Shown here piece after piece: positions 1-6,559 of a stretch of DNA of 64,000 nt. The notes beneath the pieces were generated by a model. It searched no databases. It was given only the letters and a program-made list of their open reading frames with translations, and had not been told where the DNA came from. Position 1 is the stretch's first letter. The number at the start of each line of letters is the position of its first letter. A program made the position numbers and the translations under genes. The stretch lies in NCBI GenBank assembly GCA_013322215.1, contig JAAMEZ010000006.1:742263-806262 (forward strand), given 5' to 3'. This DNA is from Martinezella rhizogenes (lineage in GTDB: Bacteria > Pseudomonadota > Alphaproteobacteria > Rhizobiales > Rhizobiaceae).

Positions 1-98
1 AGCTGAGGTAAATGAGCCAAAAAGAATATTTCTGATCGACGGCGGCTCCTGGACACTCCAGCCGGTTCGTGAAATTGATTGGTCGAAAGAAAGTAGGA

Positions 99-416
99 TC
101 ACGCCGCAACCTCCAAAGGCTGAACGCGATAAATCTTGTCCCGCATTGCGGTGGGGATGAAAAATCCGAACGGTTCGATCTTGCGGCGCAGCCAGTGGAT
201 GAAAACCCGAACCTCGTGATACTTATTCTCGACCAGTCCGATGCGCTCACCATACATTTTCAGGGAGATATCCTTGATGGTGACGCCGCGTTCCTTCGCG
301 TTGAATATGATCTCGATCACCTCAAACTCTCGCTTCGAAAGAACGTGGCGAAGGCGCGACAACTCGGGCACGTCCCCAAGGATGGCCCCACAACAATGGC
401 AACGAATGGTCTGCAT
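99..416 (-). CDS. Winged-helix DNA-binding protein, phage-type
   Basis: A 105-residue protein. A CxxCG knuckle near the N terminus (CHCCG, residues 6-10) is followed by a helical region (residues 20-100) that resembles the C-terminal winged helix of OmpR/PhoB-type regulators, including a probable recognition helix around EVRVFIHWLRRKI. I chose the start at 416 because the CxxC segment follows directly; an in-frame start at 503 would add 29 residues of low-complexity character. It is the last gene seen in the leftward phage arm, so it may be a late-expressed or accessory regulator. The DNA-binding role is inferred from the fold pattern only and the target is unknown. Confidence 0.55.
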   Translation of the reverse strand: MQTIRCHCCGAILGDVPELSRLRHVLSKREFEVIEIIFNAKERGVTIKDISLKMYGERIGLVENKYHEVRVFIHWLRRKIEPFGFFIPTAMRDKIYRVQPLEVAA

Positions 417-503
417 GCTCACCTCGAAAGAAAAGAAAGTGCCGCCATTCGCGACGGCTAGGTGGGCGGCCTGCTGGGAGGAAATGGCCGCCTGGGGGAA
501 CAA

Positions 504-1016
504 CTATTCGGCGGCGTCTGGGAAAGGATCGTCGCCAGAACCAGCGCCATTCATGACCGAATCCAGATCCTTATTGATAAAGGCGGTCCCGTCATTGAAC
601 CCGGCCTGCCAGCGCTGGCCTTGGACACCTGAGATATCATATGGATTGCTGTTGGACTTTCGGGCTTTGCCCGCCGCCAAACCTTCTTCGTAGGCTGCAT
701 CTTCTGCCGGCGTCCGGTCCTTTTCGAACATGTCGAACTGACGCGCGACGCGGTGGCCCATCATCTTTGCGATGAGAAGACGGCGTTCCATAGTGGCAAT
801 GACTTCGGACGCATCTTTATCGTCCAATTCCATTGCCCATTTCATATCAGCCTTGGAAAAGCCGACATCTTTTAGGCGCTTATAGACGCCGCCGATCTCG
901 CCTTTCGTCCCCGCCATTTCGGAGTTCAGCTCCTTGATTTGGCGAAGGCCGTTGTGAAATTGCTGCTCTTCCCACTGCTCTCGTTCGGTCTGAACGTTAT
1001 GTCCTGCTAATGTCAT
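504..1016 (-). CDS. Phage protein with RMF-like C-terminal motif
   Basis: A 170-residue protein. The N-terminal half (residues 10-90) is charged and helical. The C-terminal part (about 108-145) has the spacing AYEEGLAAGKA...NPYD...QRWQAGFNDG, resembling the ribosome modulation factor pattern (A-x3-G-x2-A, then NPY, then W-x-x-G). In the RMF family this segment binds ribosomes; similar RMF-like tails occur on phage and accessory proteins. Whether this protein touches ribosomes is not shown by the sequence. It is leftward and follows the 1104-1478 gene with an 87-bp gap. Confidence 0.55.
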   Translation of the reverse strand: MTLAGHNVQTEREQWEEQQFHNGLRQIKELNSEMAGTKGEIGGVYKRLKDVGFSKADMKWAMELDDKDASEVIATMERRLLIAKMMGHRVARQFDMFEKDRTPAEDAAYEEGLAAGKARKSNSNPYDISGVQGQRWQAGFNDGTAFINKDLDSVMNGAGSGDDPFPDAAE

Positions 1017-1103
1017 GTTTCACCTGTTTCGGAAAAGTGGTCGGAAAAATCCGAAGGCTTCGGACAAAGAAAAAGGCGCCTGCGCGAGGCGCCCTATTTC
1101 AAC

Positions 1104-1478
1104 TCAGGTGCGATCCAGAGCGCGAATGAACGCGCGGAACCCATCAACCAGCGGGCGATAGAAATCCGCTTCCGGGCCGTCCAGGAGAGCGTCTGCTTTG
1201 GCGATGAGTTCATCGATGGTTCGGACTTCGATGCGGCCATATTTTACTCCTGCTGCTTCCTCGATTGCCCGCAATTCATCTGCATCAATCGATACGCGCG
1301 GGTCGGCGTACCAAACGTCTTTTGTGCGGGAGAAAGACCAGTTCATACGGCGAGCCGCCAGACGGATACGATCTTTCACGTTATGGCCGTCGGTCTTGGG
1401 TGCGACGTACCTTTGAAGTGCTTGTGCTGCGAAATCGACGCTGGACATTTCGGATTTTCCCAACTGCTTTTCGGACAT
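1104..1478 (-). CDS. Hypothetical phage protein
   Basis: A 124-residue soluble protein of unknown function. The middle (residues 30-60) is basic and aromatic (DRIRLAARRMNWSFSRTKDVWY) and could contact nucleic acid; the remainder is helical and acidic. An alternative start at MSSVDFAAQ would remove 10 residues. It lies in the leftward arm under probable control of the CI/Cro switch. I recognise no family. Confidence 0.5.
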   Translation of the reverse strand: MSEKQLGKSEMSSVDFAAQALQRYVAPKTDGHNVKDRIRLAARRMNWSFSRTKDVWYADPRVSIDADELRAIEEAAGVKYGRIEVRTIDELIAKADALLDGPEADFYRPLVDGFRAFIRALDRT

Positions 1479-1535
1479 TTTCGATTTTCCCTGTGCGACT
1501 AATCCGTTGTCGCGAGGGATTGGTTTGAAAGGGCC

Positions 1536-1757
1536 TCAGGCGTTGGAAAGCGCCCGCGACTGATAATTCGGATCACCGCCTGGAAAACGGTGAGACATGT
1601 ATGGATCACGCAAACGAAGCACGGCACTTCTTTGGCTGGACACCTGTTCAAGTGCCTTTGCTTCGGTGATTCCAAGGATTTCAGAAATGGATTGTGCGTC
1701 GTGACCGGCACGGAATAAGCCGAGCGCAGTCATTGGATCTTTGAAGGAGACAGTCAT
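1536..1757 (-). CDS. Small hypothetical protein, possible HTH
   Basis: A 73-residue protein. Residues 10-40 (ALGLFRAGHDAQSISEILGI and following) have the look of a small helix-turn-helix: a helix, a glycine turn, then SISEILGITEAKALEQV. Its start overlaps the stop of the upstream gene by four bases (ATGA at 1754-1757), which supports this frame over the overlapping open frame at 1499-1711. Function unknown. Confidence 0.5.
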   Translation of the reverse strand: MTVSFKDPMTALGLFRAGHDAQSISEILGITEAKALEQVSSQRSAVLRLRDPYMSHRFPGGDPNYQSRALSNA

Positions 1758-1942
1758 TTTGTCCCCTCGCGGTGATTTATCTGATCGCCCTCTTCCGCAC
1801 CGGCATTGTCGGTTTCGTCGGAACTGAAATCGCGACGGCCAAATTCGAAGCTGAAGAAGACCTTGACCAGGATGCCAAACGCCAGGCCCGAAAGAGCCGT
1901 AATGACGAAGACACGCAAAAGGATGACGGCGTTATCGTACAT
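1754..1942 (-). CDS. Small single-pass membrane protein
   Basis: A 62-residue protein. An N-terminal hydrophobic segment (residues 4-31, AVILLRVFVITALSGLAFGI then LVKVFFSF) is followed by an acidic tail with DETDNAGAEEGD. The start at MYDNAV (1942) is preferred because longer in-frame starts add a serine/arginine-rich stretch that reads as another gene's shadow. It overlaps the preceding membrane gene by 11 bases and the next gene by four. A holin-like or membrane-anchored accessory role is possible, but nothing specific is shown. Confidence 0.5.
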   Translation of the reverse strand: MYDNAVILLRVFVITALSGLAFGILVKVFFSFEFGRRDFSSDETDNAGAEEGDQINHREGTK

Positions 1943-2126
1943 TGACGCGCCCTCCCCGCGACCGAGGACGGAACTGCAAGATGACGGCTTCGTGCCTGAC
2001 GGGCTCATGCACGATCTTGGCACCGATGGACTCGCGGATGATGCGCGATACCGAGACGCCCAGGCAGGCAATGAAGGCTGATGTAATTCCGACGAAGAGA
2101 AAGCCCTGGAGGGTTTCGGTAATCAT
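1932..2126 (-). CDS. Small single-pass membrane protein
   Basis: A 64-residue protein beginning MITETLQGFLFVG. One hydrophobic helix (residues 5-27) is followed by an amphipathic basic tail (RFRPRSRGGRVNVR-like end). Its start overlaps the upstream stop by four bases (ATGA). It is one of three consecutive tiny membrane proteins (1754-1942, 1932-2126, 2123-2287) in the leftward phage arm. Function unknown. Confidence 0.5.
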   Translation of the reverse strand: MITETLQGFLFVGITSAFIACLGVSVSRIIRESIGAKIVHEPVRHEAVILQFRPRSRGGRVNVR

Positions 2127-2287
2127 TGATCGATCCTCTCGACCTTGTAAGCAACGCCCTTCCACGTAAACATGCCAGCTTTCACATCATCGTCCCGGCC
2201 ATCACCAATTGCGACCGCGATGAAAATGACGCCGAGGATGAACCCTATGAGCCCGCAAGCTACAGACTGCCAAACGATGTCGCTCAT
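2123..2287 (-). CDS. 54-residue membrane microprotein
   Basis: A short open frame found by reading the minus strand: MSDIVWQSVACGLIGFILGV, then IFIAVAIG, then a charged tail ending KVERIDQ. One transmembrane helix (about residues 5-28) carries small-residue GxxxG-like spacing. Both ends are coupled by four-base ATGA overlaps (2123-2126 and 2284-2287), which is the main evidence that it is translated. Function unknown. Confidence 0.5.
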   Translation of the reverse strand: MSDIVWQSVACGLIGFILGVIFIAVAIGDGRDDDVKAGMFTWKGVAYKVERIDQ

Positions 2288-2463
2288 GCCGCCCTCTCAA
2301 AGTTTTCCTTGGCCTCGCGAATAGTGCGGCCAGATGCTGATTTTCCCGTCTCGGCACAGACAACGATGACCGTGCCATCCTGAGTGAATGTGAAGGAGCG
2401 ATATCGACGTGCCCGAATATCTTCGAGAGCAGCAAGGATGCGGCTTGAACATGATTTCGTCAT
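2284..2463 (-). CDS. 59-residue hypothetical protein
   Basis: A short minus-strand open frame: basic N terminus (MTKSCSSRILAALEDIRARR), then a beta-rich centre (RSFTFTQDGTVIVVCAETGK) and a helical tail. ATGA overlaps on both sides (2284-2287 and 2460-2463) place it in the same translationally coupled chain as its neighbours. A competing frame at 2202-2435 has arginine/histidine-rich composition and no such coupling, so I rejected it. Function unknown. Confidence 0.5.
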   Translation of the reverse strand: MTKSCSSRILAALEDIRARRYRSFTFTQDGTVIVVCAETGKSASGRTIREAKENFERAA

Positions 2464-2897
2464 TCGCCACCTCCAATATCGTCGATCAATGCGGGGCAGA
2501 CGACTTTAGATGCATCTGCCCCGCTACCAGCCTCGGGAATCGGCGTTGCTTCCCGAGAGGTTTCGGCTTTGGGTTGATTGCGTGCGATCACCTGATCGGC
2601 GATCTTTTCCAGGTATTGGCGGTCGGAGAGCGATGGATTGACGCGAAGGGAATCCAGATCACAAATATCTCGGATCGTGTTGGCAAACTCCCAGCCATGA
2701 GCCGGAATGTCTTTGCGCTGGGTCTCGATCCAGTCGGCCAGACGAAGGGCAGTTGCCTTGCGCTCTGCTACTATTGCTTTTGCAATCGCCAAAACCAAAG
2801 CTTCGGTGTTCACACCATAATCAGGAAGCATATATTCCGGGCCGTTCCCGAGCACGCCATACGCGTCTTCCAAGATGTCACTTGGGATATCATTCAT
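2460..2897 (-). CDS. Hypothetical phage protein
   Basis: A 145-residue acidic protein, mostly helical (residues 1-105), with a disordered C terminus. It has no recognisable catalytic motif or membrane segment. ATGA overlaps join it to the genes on both sides (2460-2463 and 2894-2897). Function unknown. Confidence 0.5.
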   Translation of the reverse strand: MNDIPSDILEDAYGVLGNGPEYMLPDYGVNTEALVLAIAKAIVAERKATALRLADWIETQRKDIPAHGWEFANTIRDICDLDSLRVNPSLSDRQYLEKIADQVIARNQPKAETSREATPIPEAGSGADASKVVCPALIDDIGGGE

Positions 2898-3100
2898 GCC
2901 AGCACCCCTTCCCTAGCCCAGCGGTTCATAGCATTCGTCAGAACCCGCATCTGGCCTTCAGTTCTCGACGGACTCGGCCCACCCTCCCCATGGATGATGT
3001 AGCCACCACCAGAGCCTCGGGTGATCTTCGGGGCTGGTTTGTTGTGGTAGGATTCATAGGCGCGCTTATAAGCAGCAGTGATGAAGTCGGAGGTGGTCAT
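2894..3100 (-). CDS. Small hypothetical phage protein
   Basis: A 68-residue basic protein with a Gly/Ser-rich centre (TRGSGGGYIIHGEGGPSPSRT) between two helices. ATGA overlaps on both sides. The amphipathic ends suggest a small soluble adaptor, but no family is recognised. Confidence 0.45.
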   Translation of the reverse strand: MTTSDFITAAYKRAYESYHNKPAPKITRGSGGGYIIHGEGGPSPSRTEGQMRVLTNAMNRWAREGVLA

Positions 3101-3429
3101 GCTGCCTCGCTTTCAGCGCGAGCAATTGCGCAGTCAAAAAGATCAAGGATTTCAGCATGAGTGTGATCATCATTGAAAGACGGGACATGACACCCGCGGT
3201 CAATTCCCGCAGCCTTGGCAAGCATTTCAGCAGACTTGCTACCCTCAGCCTCTGCCCCCGTCATACCGGAAACTCGCGCAATGGCACCAATAGCACAAAA
3301 TTGACAAGCTTCGTTTCCATCGACGTGAGCGGCATATCCATCAATGTCGACCGCATAGAACCCCTTCGTCCATCGCTTTTCATCAGAAAGCAGTTCGCGG
3401 GCCTTCTTAAGGATTTCTACCGTGTTCAT
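3097..3429 (-). CDS. DUF6197-like protein
   Basis: A 110-residue protein resembling the DUF6197 pattern: an N-terminal helix LKKARELL, a W-x-K-G-F segment, the central FCAIGAIARV motif (about residues 43-52), and a late NDDHTHAEILDLFDCAIARA helix. Proteins of this type are common in phages and their role is unknown. Family assignment is from motif memory and moderate in strength. It is coupled by ATGA overlaps to both neighbours. Confidence 0.5.
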   Translation of the reverse strand: MNTVEILKKARELLSDEKRWTKGFYAVDIDGYAAHVDGNEACQFCAIGAIARVSGMTGAEAEGSKSAEMLAKAAGIDRGCHVPSFNDDHTHAEILDLFDCAIARAESEAA

Positions 3430-3557
3430 AGCAGCCCATCCCGGCGCGCCTGCGCCTCAACTCGATCTGCCTTCCGGTTATCGGCAATGAACATCACAGC
3501 TACGATCGGTAGCCAGACGGAGAGGACTTCTAGGAGAATGGTGAGATCGGAGGTCAT
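3426..3557 (-). CDS. 43-residue membrane microprotein
   Basis: A short frame read directly from the minus strand: MTSDLTILLEVLSVWLPIVA, then VMFIA, then a basic tail (DNRKADRVEAQARRDGLL). One transmembrane helix with a positively charged cytoplasmic end. It fits exactly between the cro-like gene and the DUF6197-like gene with four-base ATGA overlaps on both sides. Function unknown; such proteins in phage immunity regions are often membrane-acting inhibitors, but that is only context. Confidence 0.5.
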   Translation of the reverse strand: MTSDLTILLEVLSVWLPIVAVMFIADNRKADRVEAQARRDGLL

Positions 3558-3790
3558 GCTGCCGACTCCTTGGCACGCTTGGCCTGCGCTTCCTCAAACC
3601 CGCGTAAGAGATCATTCGCGGTGACGGCGCTATTCGTGGCCTCATCGATCTTTCTGATGATCTCTGGTGTCGGAAAACGCTTCCCGTTCACGTACCGGCT
3701 GACAGCCGCCTGCTCGACGCCGATCTTTTTGGCGAAGTCAGCGTGTGAAATCTTCGGATCTTGGGTTCGGAAGTATTCATCTAGGGTCAT
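3554..3790 (-). CDS. Cro-like HTH repressor
   Basis: A 78-residue Cro/C1-type helix-turn-helix protein (HADFAKKIGVEQAAVSRYVN, with a G-K-R-F-P segment after it). It faces away from the LexA/CI-type gene across an operator-bearing gap, the standard lysogeny-switch arrangement. I prefer the start at 3790 (MTLDEYF) because the longer start at 3814 would put the operator at 3800-3814 inside the coding sequence. A TATAAT -10 on the minus strand at 3831-3836 would give a short leader. The gene heads the leftward arm and is coupled to the next gene by ATGA. Confidence 0.75.
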   Translation of the reverse strand: MTLDEYFRTQDPKISHADFAKKIGVEQAAVSRYVNGKRFPTPEIIRKIDEATNSAVTANDLLRGFEEAQAKRAKESAA

Positions 3791-3799
3791 ACCAAGACG

Positions 3800-3814
3800 A
3801 TACCAAAATGGCAT
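3800..3814. promoter_or_regulatory. Repressor operator (cro side)
   Basis: ATACCAAAATGGCAT, an imperfect 7+1+7 palindrome of the same type as the sites at 3858, 5287 and 5311. It lies just upstream of the preferred cro start and downstream of the cro -10, so binding would block leftward transcription. Confidence 0.55.
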
Positions 3815-3830
3815 CGAAATGCAAGCGATA

Positions 3831-3836
3831 ATTATA
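3831..3836 (-). promoter_or_regulatory. -10 box of the leftward (cro) promoter
   Basis: TATAAT on the minus strand, an exact consensus -10. No good -35 lies at 17 bases, so activity may depend on context. It sits between the first two operators, where repressor would exclude polymerase. Confidence 0.45.
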
Positions 3837-3848
3837 CCGATTTGGATT
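3834..3848. promoter_or_regulatory. Weak central operator
   Basis: ATACCGATTTGGATT, a degenerate version of the operator, retaining the outer A and the CC/GG core. Its centre is 24 bp from the perfect site at 3858-3872, the same centre-to-centre spacing as the pair at 5287/5311, which is why I include it. Confidence 0.35.
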
Positions 3849-3857
3849 TTGAATTTA

Positions 3858-3872
3858 ATGCCATGATGGCAT
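3858..3872. promoter_or_regulatory. Repressor operator (cI side), perfect palindrome
   Basis: ATGCCATGATGGCAT, a perfect 7+1+7 palindrome ending 11 bases before the repressor start at 3884. Its location predicts negative autoregulation of the repressor gene. Confidence 0.6.
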
Positions 3873-3883
3873 AGGCTGCAAAA

Positions 3884-4561
3884 ATGAGCGTGATCAAAGA
3901 GTTAAGAGAAAAACTAAACCTGTCTCAAGCTAACCTGGCTGAGGCTGTTGGCACCTCGCAACCTCAAATAAAGCGCCTTGAAAGTGGTGAAAGGAAACTG
4001 ACGAAGGAATGGGCAGAACGCCTCGCCAGCCCTCTTGGCGTGTCTCCCGAAGAACTTCTGTTTGGCCGCGTGAAAAGCGAAGCGGGGGAGCCTGAATATA
4101 CAAAATTAGAAAATAATGTTTTTGAGCTTCCAAATGCAATAATTCGAGATAAGGTGGTAGGCTTAGGCCGAAAAATACCCGTATTTGGACAGGCTGTGGG
4201 CGGAATTGATGGGGAATTCCTCATGAATGGCAGCGTTTTGTATGAAGTTATGGCGCCACCAAATTTATCTGGAGTGGCAGGTGCATATGCAGTCCAAGTT
4301 GCTGGGGATTCGATGTATCCACGATATGAGGACGGCGAAGTATGCTTTGTCGATCCAAAGCGGAGGGTGAAGAAAGGTGATTATGTAATCGCCCAAATTC
4401 GACTTGAGGAACATGGGCCGCTTTTAGCCTACGTCAAGAAGTTCGTACGTCACAACAACATCGAACTTGTTCTGGAGCAATTCAATCCTCCTAAGGAACT
4501 TCGATTCCCCGCTAATGCCGTTGAGACGGTTCACTACATCGCTCTTGCTGGAAACGCTTAA
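3884..4561 (+). CDS. LexA/CI-type phage repressor (S24 peptidase)
   Basis: A 225-residue protein: N-terminal HTH_3 domain (about residues 5-58, NLSQANLAEAVGTSQPQIKR) and C-terminal S24/LexA-like peptidase domain (about 98-220). The catalytic serine is in GDSMYP (Ser143) and the general-base lysine in AYVKK (Lys185). The usual Ala-Gly or Cys-Gly cleavage pair is not obvious; the closest segment is QAVGG near residues 103-107. In this family RecA filaments trigger self-cleavage and induction. It is divergent from the Cro-like gene, and operators in both flanks indicate that it represses both phage arms and itself. Confidence 0.85.
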   Translation: MSVIKELREKLNLSQANLAEAVGTSQPQIKRLESGERKLTKEWAERLASPLGVSPEELLFGRVKSEAGEPEYTKLENNVFELPNAIIRDKVVGLGRKIPVFGQAVGGIDGEFLMNGSVLYEVMAPPNLSGVAGAYAVQVAGDSMYPRYEDGEVCFVDPKRRVKKGDYVIAQIRLEEHGPLLAYVKKFVRHNNIELVLEQFNPPKELRFPANAVETVHYIALAGNA

Positions 4562-4580
4562 ATCACCATAATCCACCAGA

Positions 4581-4641
4581 TTCATACGGACACCCGTGGT
4601 CCGTATGATTTGACTGATTCATACGGACACCCGTGGTCCGT
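4581..4641. repeat. Two 24-bp direct repeats, each carrying a palindrome
   Basis: The same 24 bases (starting TTCATACGGAC and ending GGTCCGT) occur at 4581-4604 and 4618-4641, with 13 bases between copies. Copy 1 sits in a perfect hairpin: TCATACGGAC at 4582-4591, a 7-base loop, and GTCCGTATGA at 4599-4608. Copy 2 keeps only CGGAC/GTCCG plus partial pairing. They follow the repressor stop by 20 bases. Roles could be bidirectional terminator, regulator-binding site or replication iterons; there is no clear U-tract after copy 1. Confidence 0.7.
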
Positions 4642-4860
4642 CTTTACGCGTACGCGCGCGGTTATTTTATTATTCATGGGGTTCCACCCCATACCCCGCA
4701 AGGAGCGTTGCCCCTTGACCCATGCGATGGCTTTGCCACCGCCGTAACCATGCTGAAATGTCTCGTAGTGTTGCACCGACAGTGAAGAAATCATCTTTCG
4801 CGGATTCTGCTTTTGAGGAAGTTTTTTAAAATCATCGCTGGTGAACGCCTTTGAGATCAT
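4582..4860 (-). CDS. Hypothetical basic protein overlapping the repeats
   Basis: A 92-residue basic frame starting MISKAFTSDDFKKLPQKQNP. It begins inside the 3' end of the gene at 4832-5275 (29-base overlap) and its last ~20 codons are built from the two 24-bp repeats, the stop lying in the palindrome. Tyr/Gly/His-rich centre (QHYETFQHGYGGGKAIAW). Either a genuine small DNA-binding protein or a fortuitous frame; the repeats inside its coding tail argue for caution. Confidence 0.35.
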   Translation of the reverse strand: MISKAFTSDDFKKLPQKQNPRKMISSLSVQHYETFQHGYGGGKAIAWVKGQRSLRGMGWNPMNNKITARVRVKTDHGCPYESVKSYGPRVSV

Positions 4861-5275
4861 ATGGCAGTGCGAGTCTGAGTCTGCGCGCACGGACCTTCTT
4901 CCCGTATTTCTCAATCCAGCTCTTCTCCAGGAAAACTAGACCGAGAGAGCGTAGTGCCTGAAGTTCGCGAGAAATCGTCTTTACGTTGCAATGGCCGGCC
5001 TCATGAGCGAATTCCTCGTCTGTGGCCCAGCACTCGCAGTCTTCCAACGAAAACAATACGTCCAGAATGGCGATAACGCGAAAAGGGCCGCTGCTTCGGT
5101 GCACGACCTGCATTGCGATATAGCGCCACTCACGGAACTGTATCGCCCTATCGGATAGGCTTTTGCCCCATATATCGGGGAAACGAATCGCATCAACTTT
5201 ATTGATTTTTTTCCGGTTCCCACTCAGCGATTCTAGGCTTTGTTGGTCCGGGCCGGTATTTTTAATTCTGCTCAT
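4832..5275 (-). CDS. HTH protein, phage replication/regulatory type
   Basis: A 147-residue protein. The centre and C-terminal half (about residues 55-120) look like a winged helix: FRVIAILDVLFSLEDCECWA, then DEEFAHEAGHCNVKTISREL and LRSLGLVFLEKSW, i.e. a helix that separates transcribed or replicated DNA followed by a typical marR/GntR-like wing. In phages such proteins often act in replication initiation or as secondary regulators. It reads leftward from just beside the rightward promoter and its operators (5287-5325), so it may itself be repressor-controlled. The two 24-bp repeats beyond its 3' end are a candidate target. Confidence 0.5.
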   Translation of the reverse strand: MSRIKNTGPDQQSLESLSGNRKKINKVDAIRFPDIWGKSLSDRAIQFREWRYIAMQVVHRSSGPFRVIAILDVLFSLEDCECWATDEEFAHEAGHCNVKTISRELQALRSLGLVFLEKSWIEKYGKKVRARRLRLALPYDLKGVHQR

Positions 5276-5286
5276 ACCAAATATTT

Positions 5287-5301
5287 ATACCAACATGGTA
5301 T
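5287..5301. promoter_or_regulatory. Repressor operator, rightward arm (distal)
   Basis: ATACCAACATGGTAT, an almost perfect 7+1+7 palindrome of the repressor type. It immediately precedes the -35 hexamer of the rightward promoter. Confidence 0.6.
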
Positions 5302-5328
5302 TGACGTGCAATGCCAAAGTGGTATTCT
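5301..5328 (+). promoter_or_regulatory. Rightward early promoter
   Basis: TTGACG (5301-5306), 16 bases, TATTCT (5323-5328). Two repressor-type operators touch or overlap it (5287-5301 and 5311-5325), as expected for a lambda-PR-like promoter. The first downstream gene starts at 5396. Confidence 0.5.
5311..5325. promoter_or_regulatory. Repressor operator overlapping rightward promoter
   Basis: ATGCCAAAGTGGTAT, imperfect 7+1+7 palindrome placed between -35 and -10; its centre is 24 bp from that of the 5287 site, so two dimers would sit on nearly the same face. Confidence 0.6.
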
Positions 5329-5395
5329 CCCTCTCATCAACACCGCACCGCCTAACCGCCTACTGGCGATAACGGGCAGAGATGAGGAGACCGAG

Positions 5396-5596
5396 ATGGC
5401 GTCGTCGGACAGCTTTGTAATCTGGATTTTGAAATCAATACTCACCGACGGTTCGGAAGCTTTTGCTGTGGAACTGAATGGTGAAAGCTACGACTGCATC
5501 ACTGAAAAGGATGCCGAAGACTTCGCTGAAAGCCTTCAGGAGCTTTTCGAAAAGCACACGAATGTCGAGGTCGGCATTTCACGTGGGAACGACTAA
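5396..5596 (+). CDS. Small acidic hypothetical protein
   Basis: A 66-residue acidic protein (MASSDSFVIWILKSILTDGS, later AEDFAESLQELFEKH). The start at 5396 has a good ribosome-binding site (GAGGAGA); a longer frame from 5240 would run through the promoter and operators. First gene of the rightward arm, so expressed first on induction. Function unknown. Confidence 0.55.
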   Translation: MASSDSFVIWILKSILTDGSEAFAVELNGESYDCITEKDAEDFAESLQELFEKHTNVEVGISRGND

Positions 5597-5645
5597 CCCC
5601 ACCCCACCAGCCATCCACGCGCCATAGCGCAAGAGGACAACGGCA

Positions 5646-5897
5646 ATGGACATGTTTCTGCAGGAGACAATCGGAACGGAAAGGTTCCTCCGTCCTCGCA
5701 TCAAGACGATGCACTACGTCTGCGTCCTCTTCGCTGATGGGACTGTCGATTATCTGGACGTCCAAGGTGATTTGTCACCGCGCCGTGACGATGCTCTTGA
5801 GTACGACGACATCGAGGAAGCGGAACTGGATTGCGCGATCCTCGAAGCCAGGAATTTCAACGCTTCTGTCGAAACCTTTCAGAGATTCTACCAATGA
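5646..5897 (+). CDS. Hypothetical phage protein
   Basis: An 83-residue acidic protein with a beta-rich core (MHYVCVLFADGTVDYLDVQG) that resembles small phage early proteins; no family recognised. Its stop overlaps the start of the next gene (ATGA at 5894-5897). Confidence 0.45.
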   Translation: MDMFLQETIGTERFLRPRIKTMHYVCVLFADGTVDYLDVQGDLSPRRDDALEYDDIEEAELDCAILEARNFNASVETFQRFYQ

Positions 5898-6088
5898 TGA
5901 ACACGTTCCAGATCGAACACGCCATTGAGGCAACACACCGCCTGAACCGGAAGCTGATCGAAGCACAGTCTCTGCCAATCAACTCCCCCGAGCGCCGTAA
6001 CCGTCTCGCCTCCTGCCAAGACAATCTCGAAACCCTGGCTGCTGCCATGGAGCGGGTTCTTGTCGAGCGGGATCAGGACGCAGCCTAG
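5894..6088 (+). CDS. Small helical hypothetical protein
   Basis: A 64-residue all-helical protein (MMNTFQIEHAIEATHRLNRK onwards). Start selected at 5894 because it is coupled to the upstream stop. Function unknown. Confidence 0.45.
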   Translation: MMNTFQIEHAIEATHRLNRKLIEAQSLPINSPERRNRLASCQDNLETLAAAMERVLVERDQDAA

Positions 6089-6153
6089 CAGATCGCCTTC
6101 TGCATCGCTCTTCGGGGCGATTTGGAAAGCTATCCAGAGATGAGGATTTGGGA

Positions 6154-6495
6154 ATGGCAAACGAATTATCAGCATTGTTTGGCGCCGTTGCCTCATGGGC
6201 TGCAGAGGTAAAGAACGCCCATAATGTCGGAGCTGACGGAACGCTTTGGTGCGAGGTCACCGAGGCAAACGAGCATTTTGATGCGCCTGTCACTGTGACG
6301 ATGAATGCCACCAAGGCGGAACTAGATGGCATACCGCCATTCACGGCGAAACTAACCAACGACAAGTATTTCCCCGGCATCATGGCGCTTGTCCACCCCT
6401 ACGGCGGAATGATGATCGGCGCTGGAGATGGTGACGAGGATCGTCTCATTCAGCATTTCAACGCACAGGCTCGGCCGCAACCGGCAGCAGCCTAA
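6154..6495 (+). CDS. Hypothetical phage protein
   Basis: A 113-residue protein starting MANELSALFGAVASW. The centre is beta-rich (VTVTMNATKAELDGIPPFTA) and the C terminus is a Gln/Arg/Pro/Ala tail. No motif recognised. A start two codons earlier is also possible. Confidence 0.45.
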   Translation: MANELSALFGAVASWAAEVKNAHNVGADGTLWCEVTEANEHFDAPVTVTMNATKAELDGIPPFTAKLTNDKYFPGIMALVHPYGGMMIGAGDGDEDRLIQHFNAQARPQPAAA

Positions 6496-6559
6496 CCAAT
6501 CGCCACAGGCGAGCGGGCTTTGGTTCTGAGTGCCCGCACATTTTACCGAGGATGAGGAA

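Noticed and set aside
2..160. Plus-strand open frame at the left edge (about 52 codons)
   Set aside because: Open from the window edge and overlaps the coupled minus-strand gene at 99-416; no other evidence, so not called a gene.
1499..1711. Alternative minus-strand frame at 1499-1711
   Set aside because: Overlaps 1536-1757, which has an ATGA coupling to its neighbour; the other frame has none.
2202..2435. Minus-strand frame of 77 residues
   Set aside because: Arg/His-rich composition and no coupling; the frame 2284-2463 in another register is better supported.
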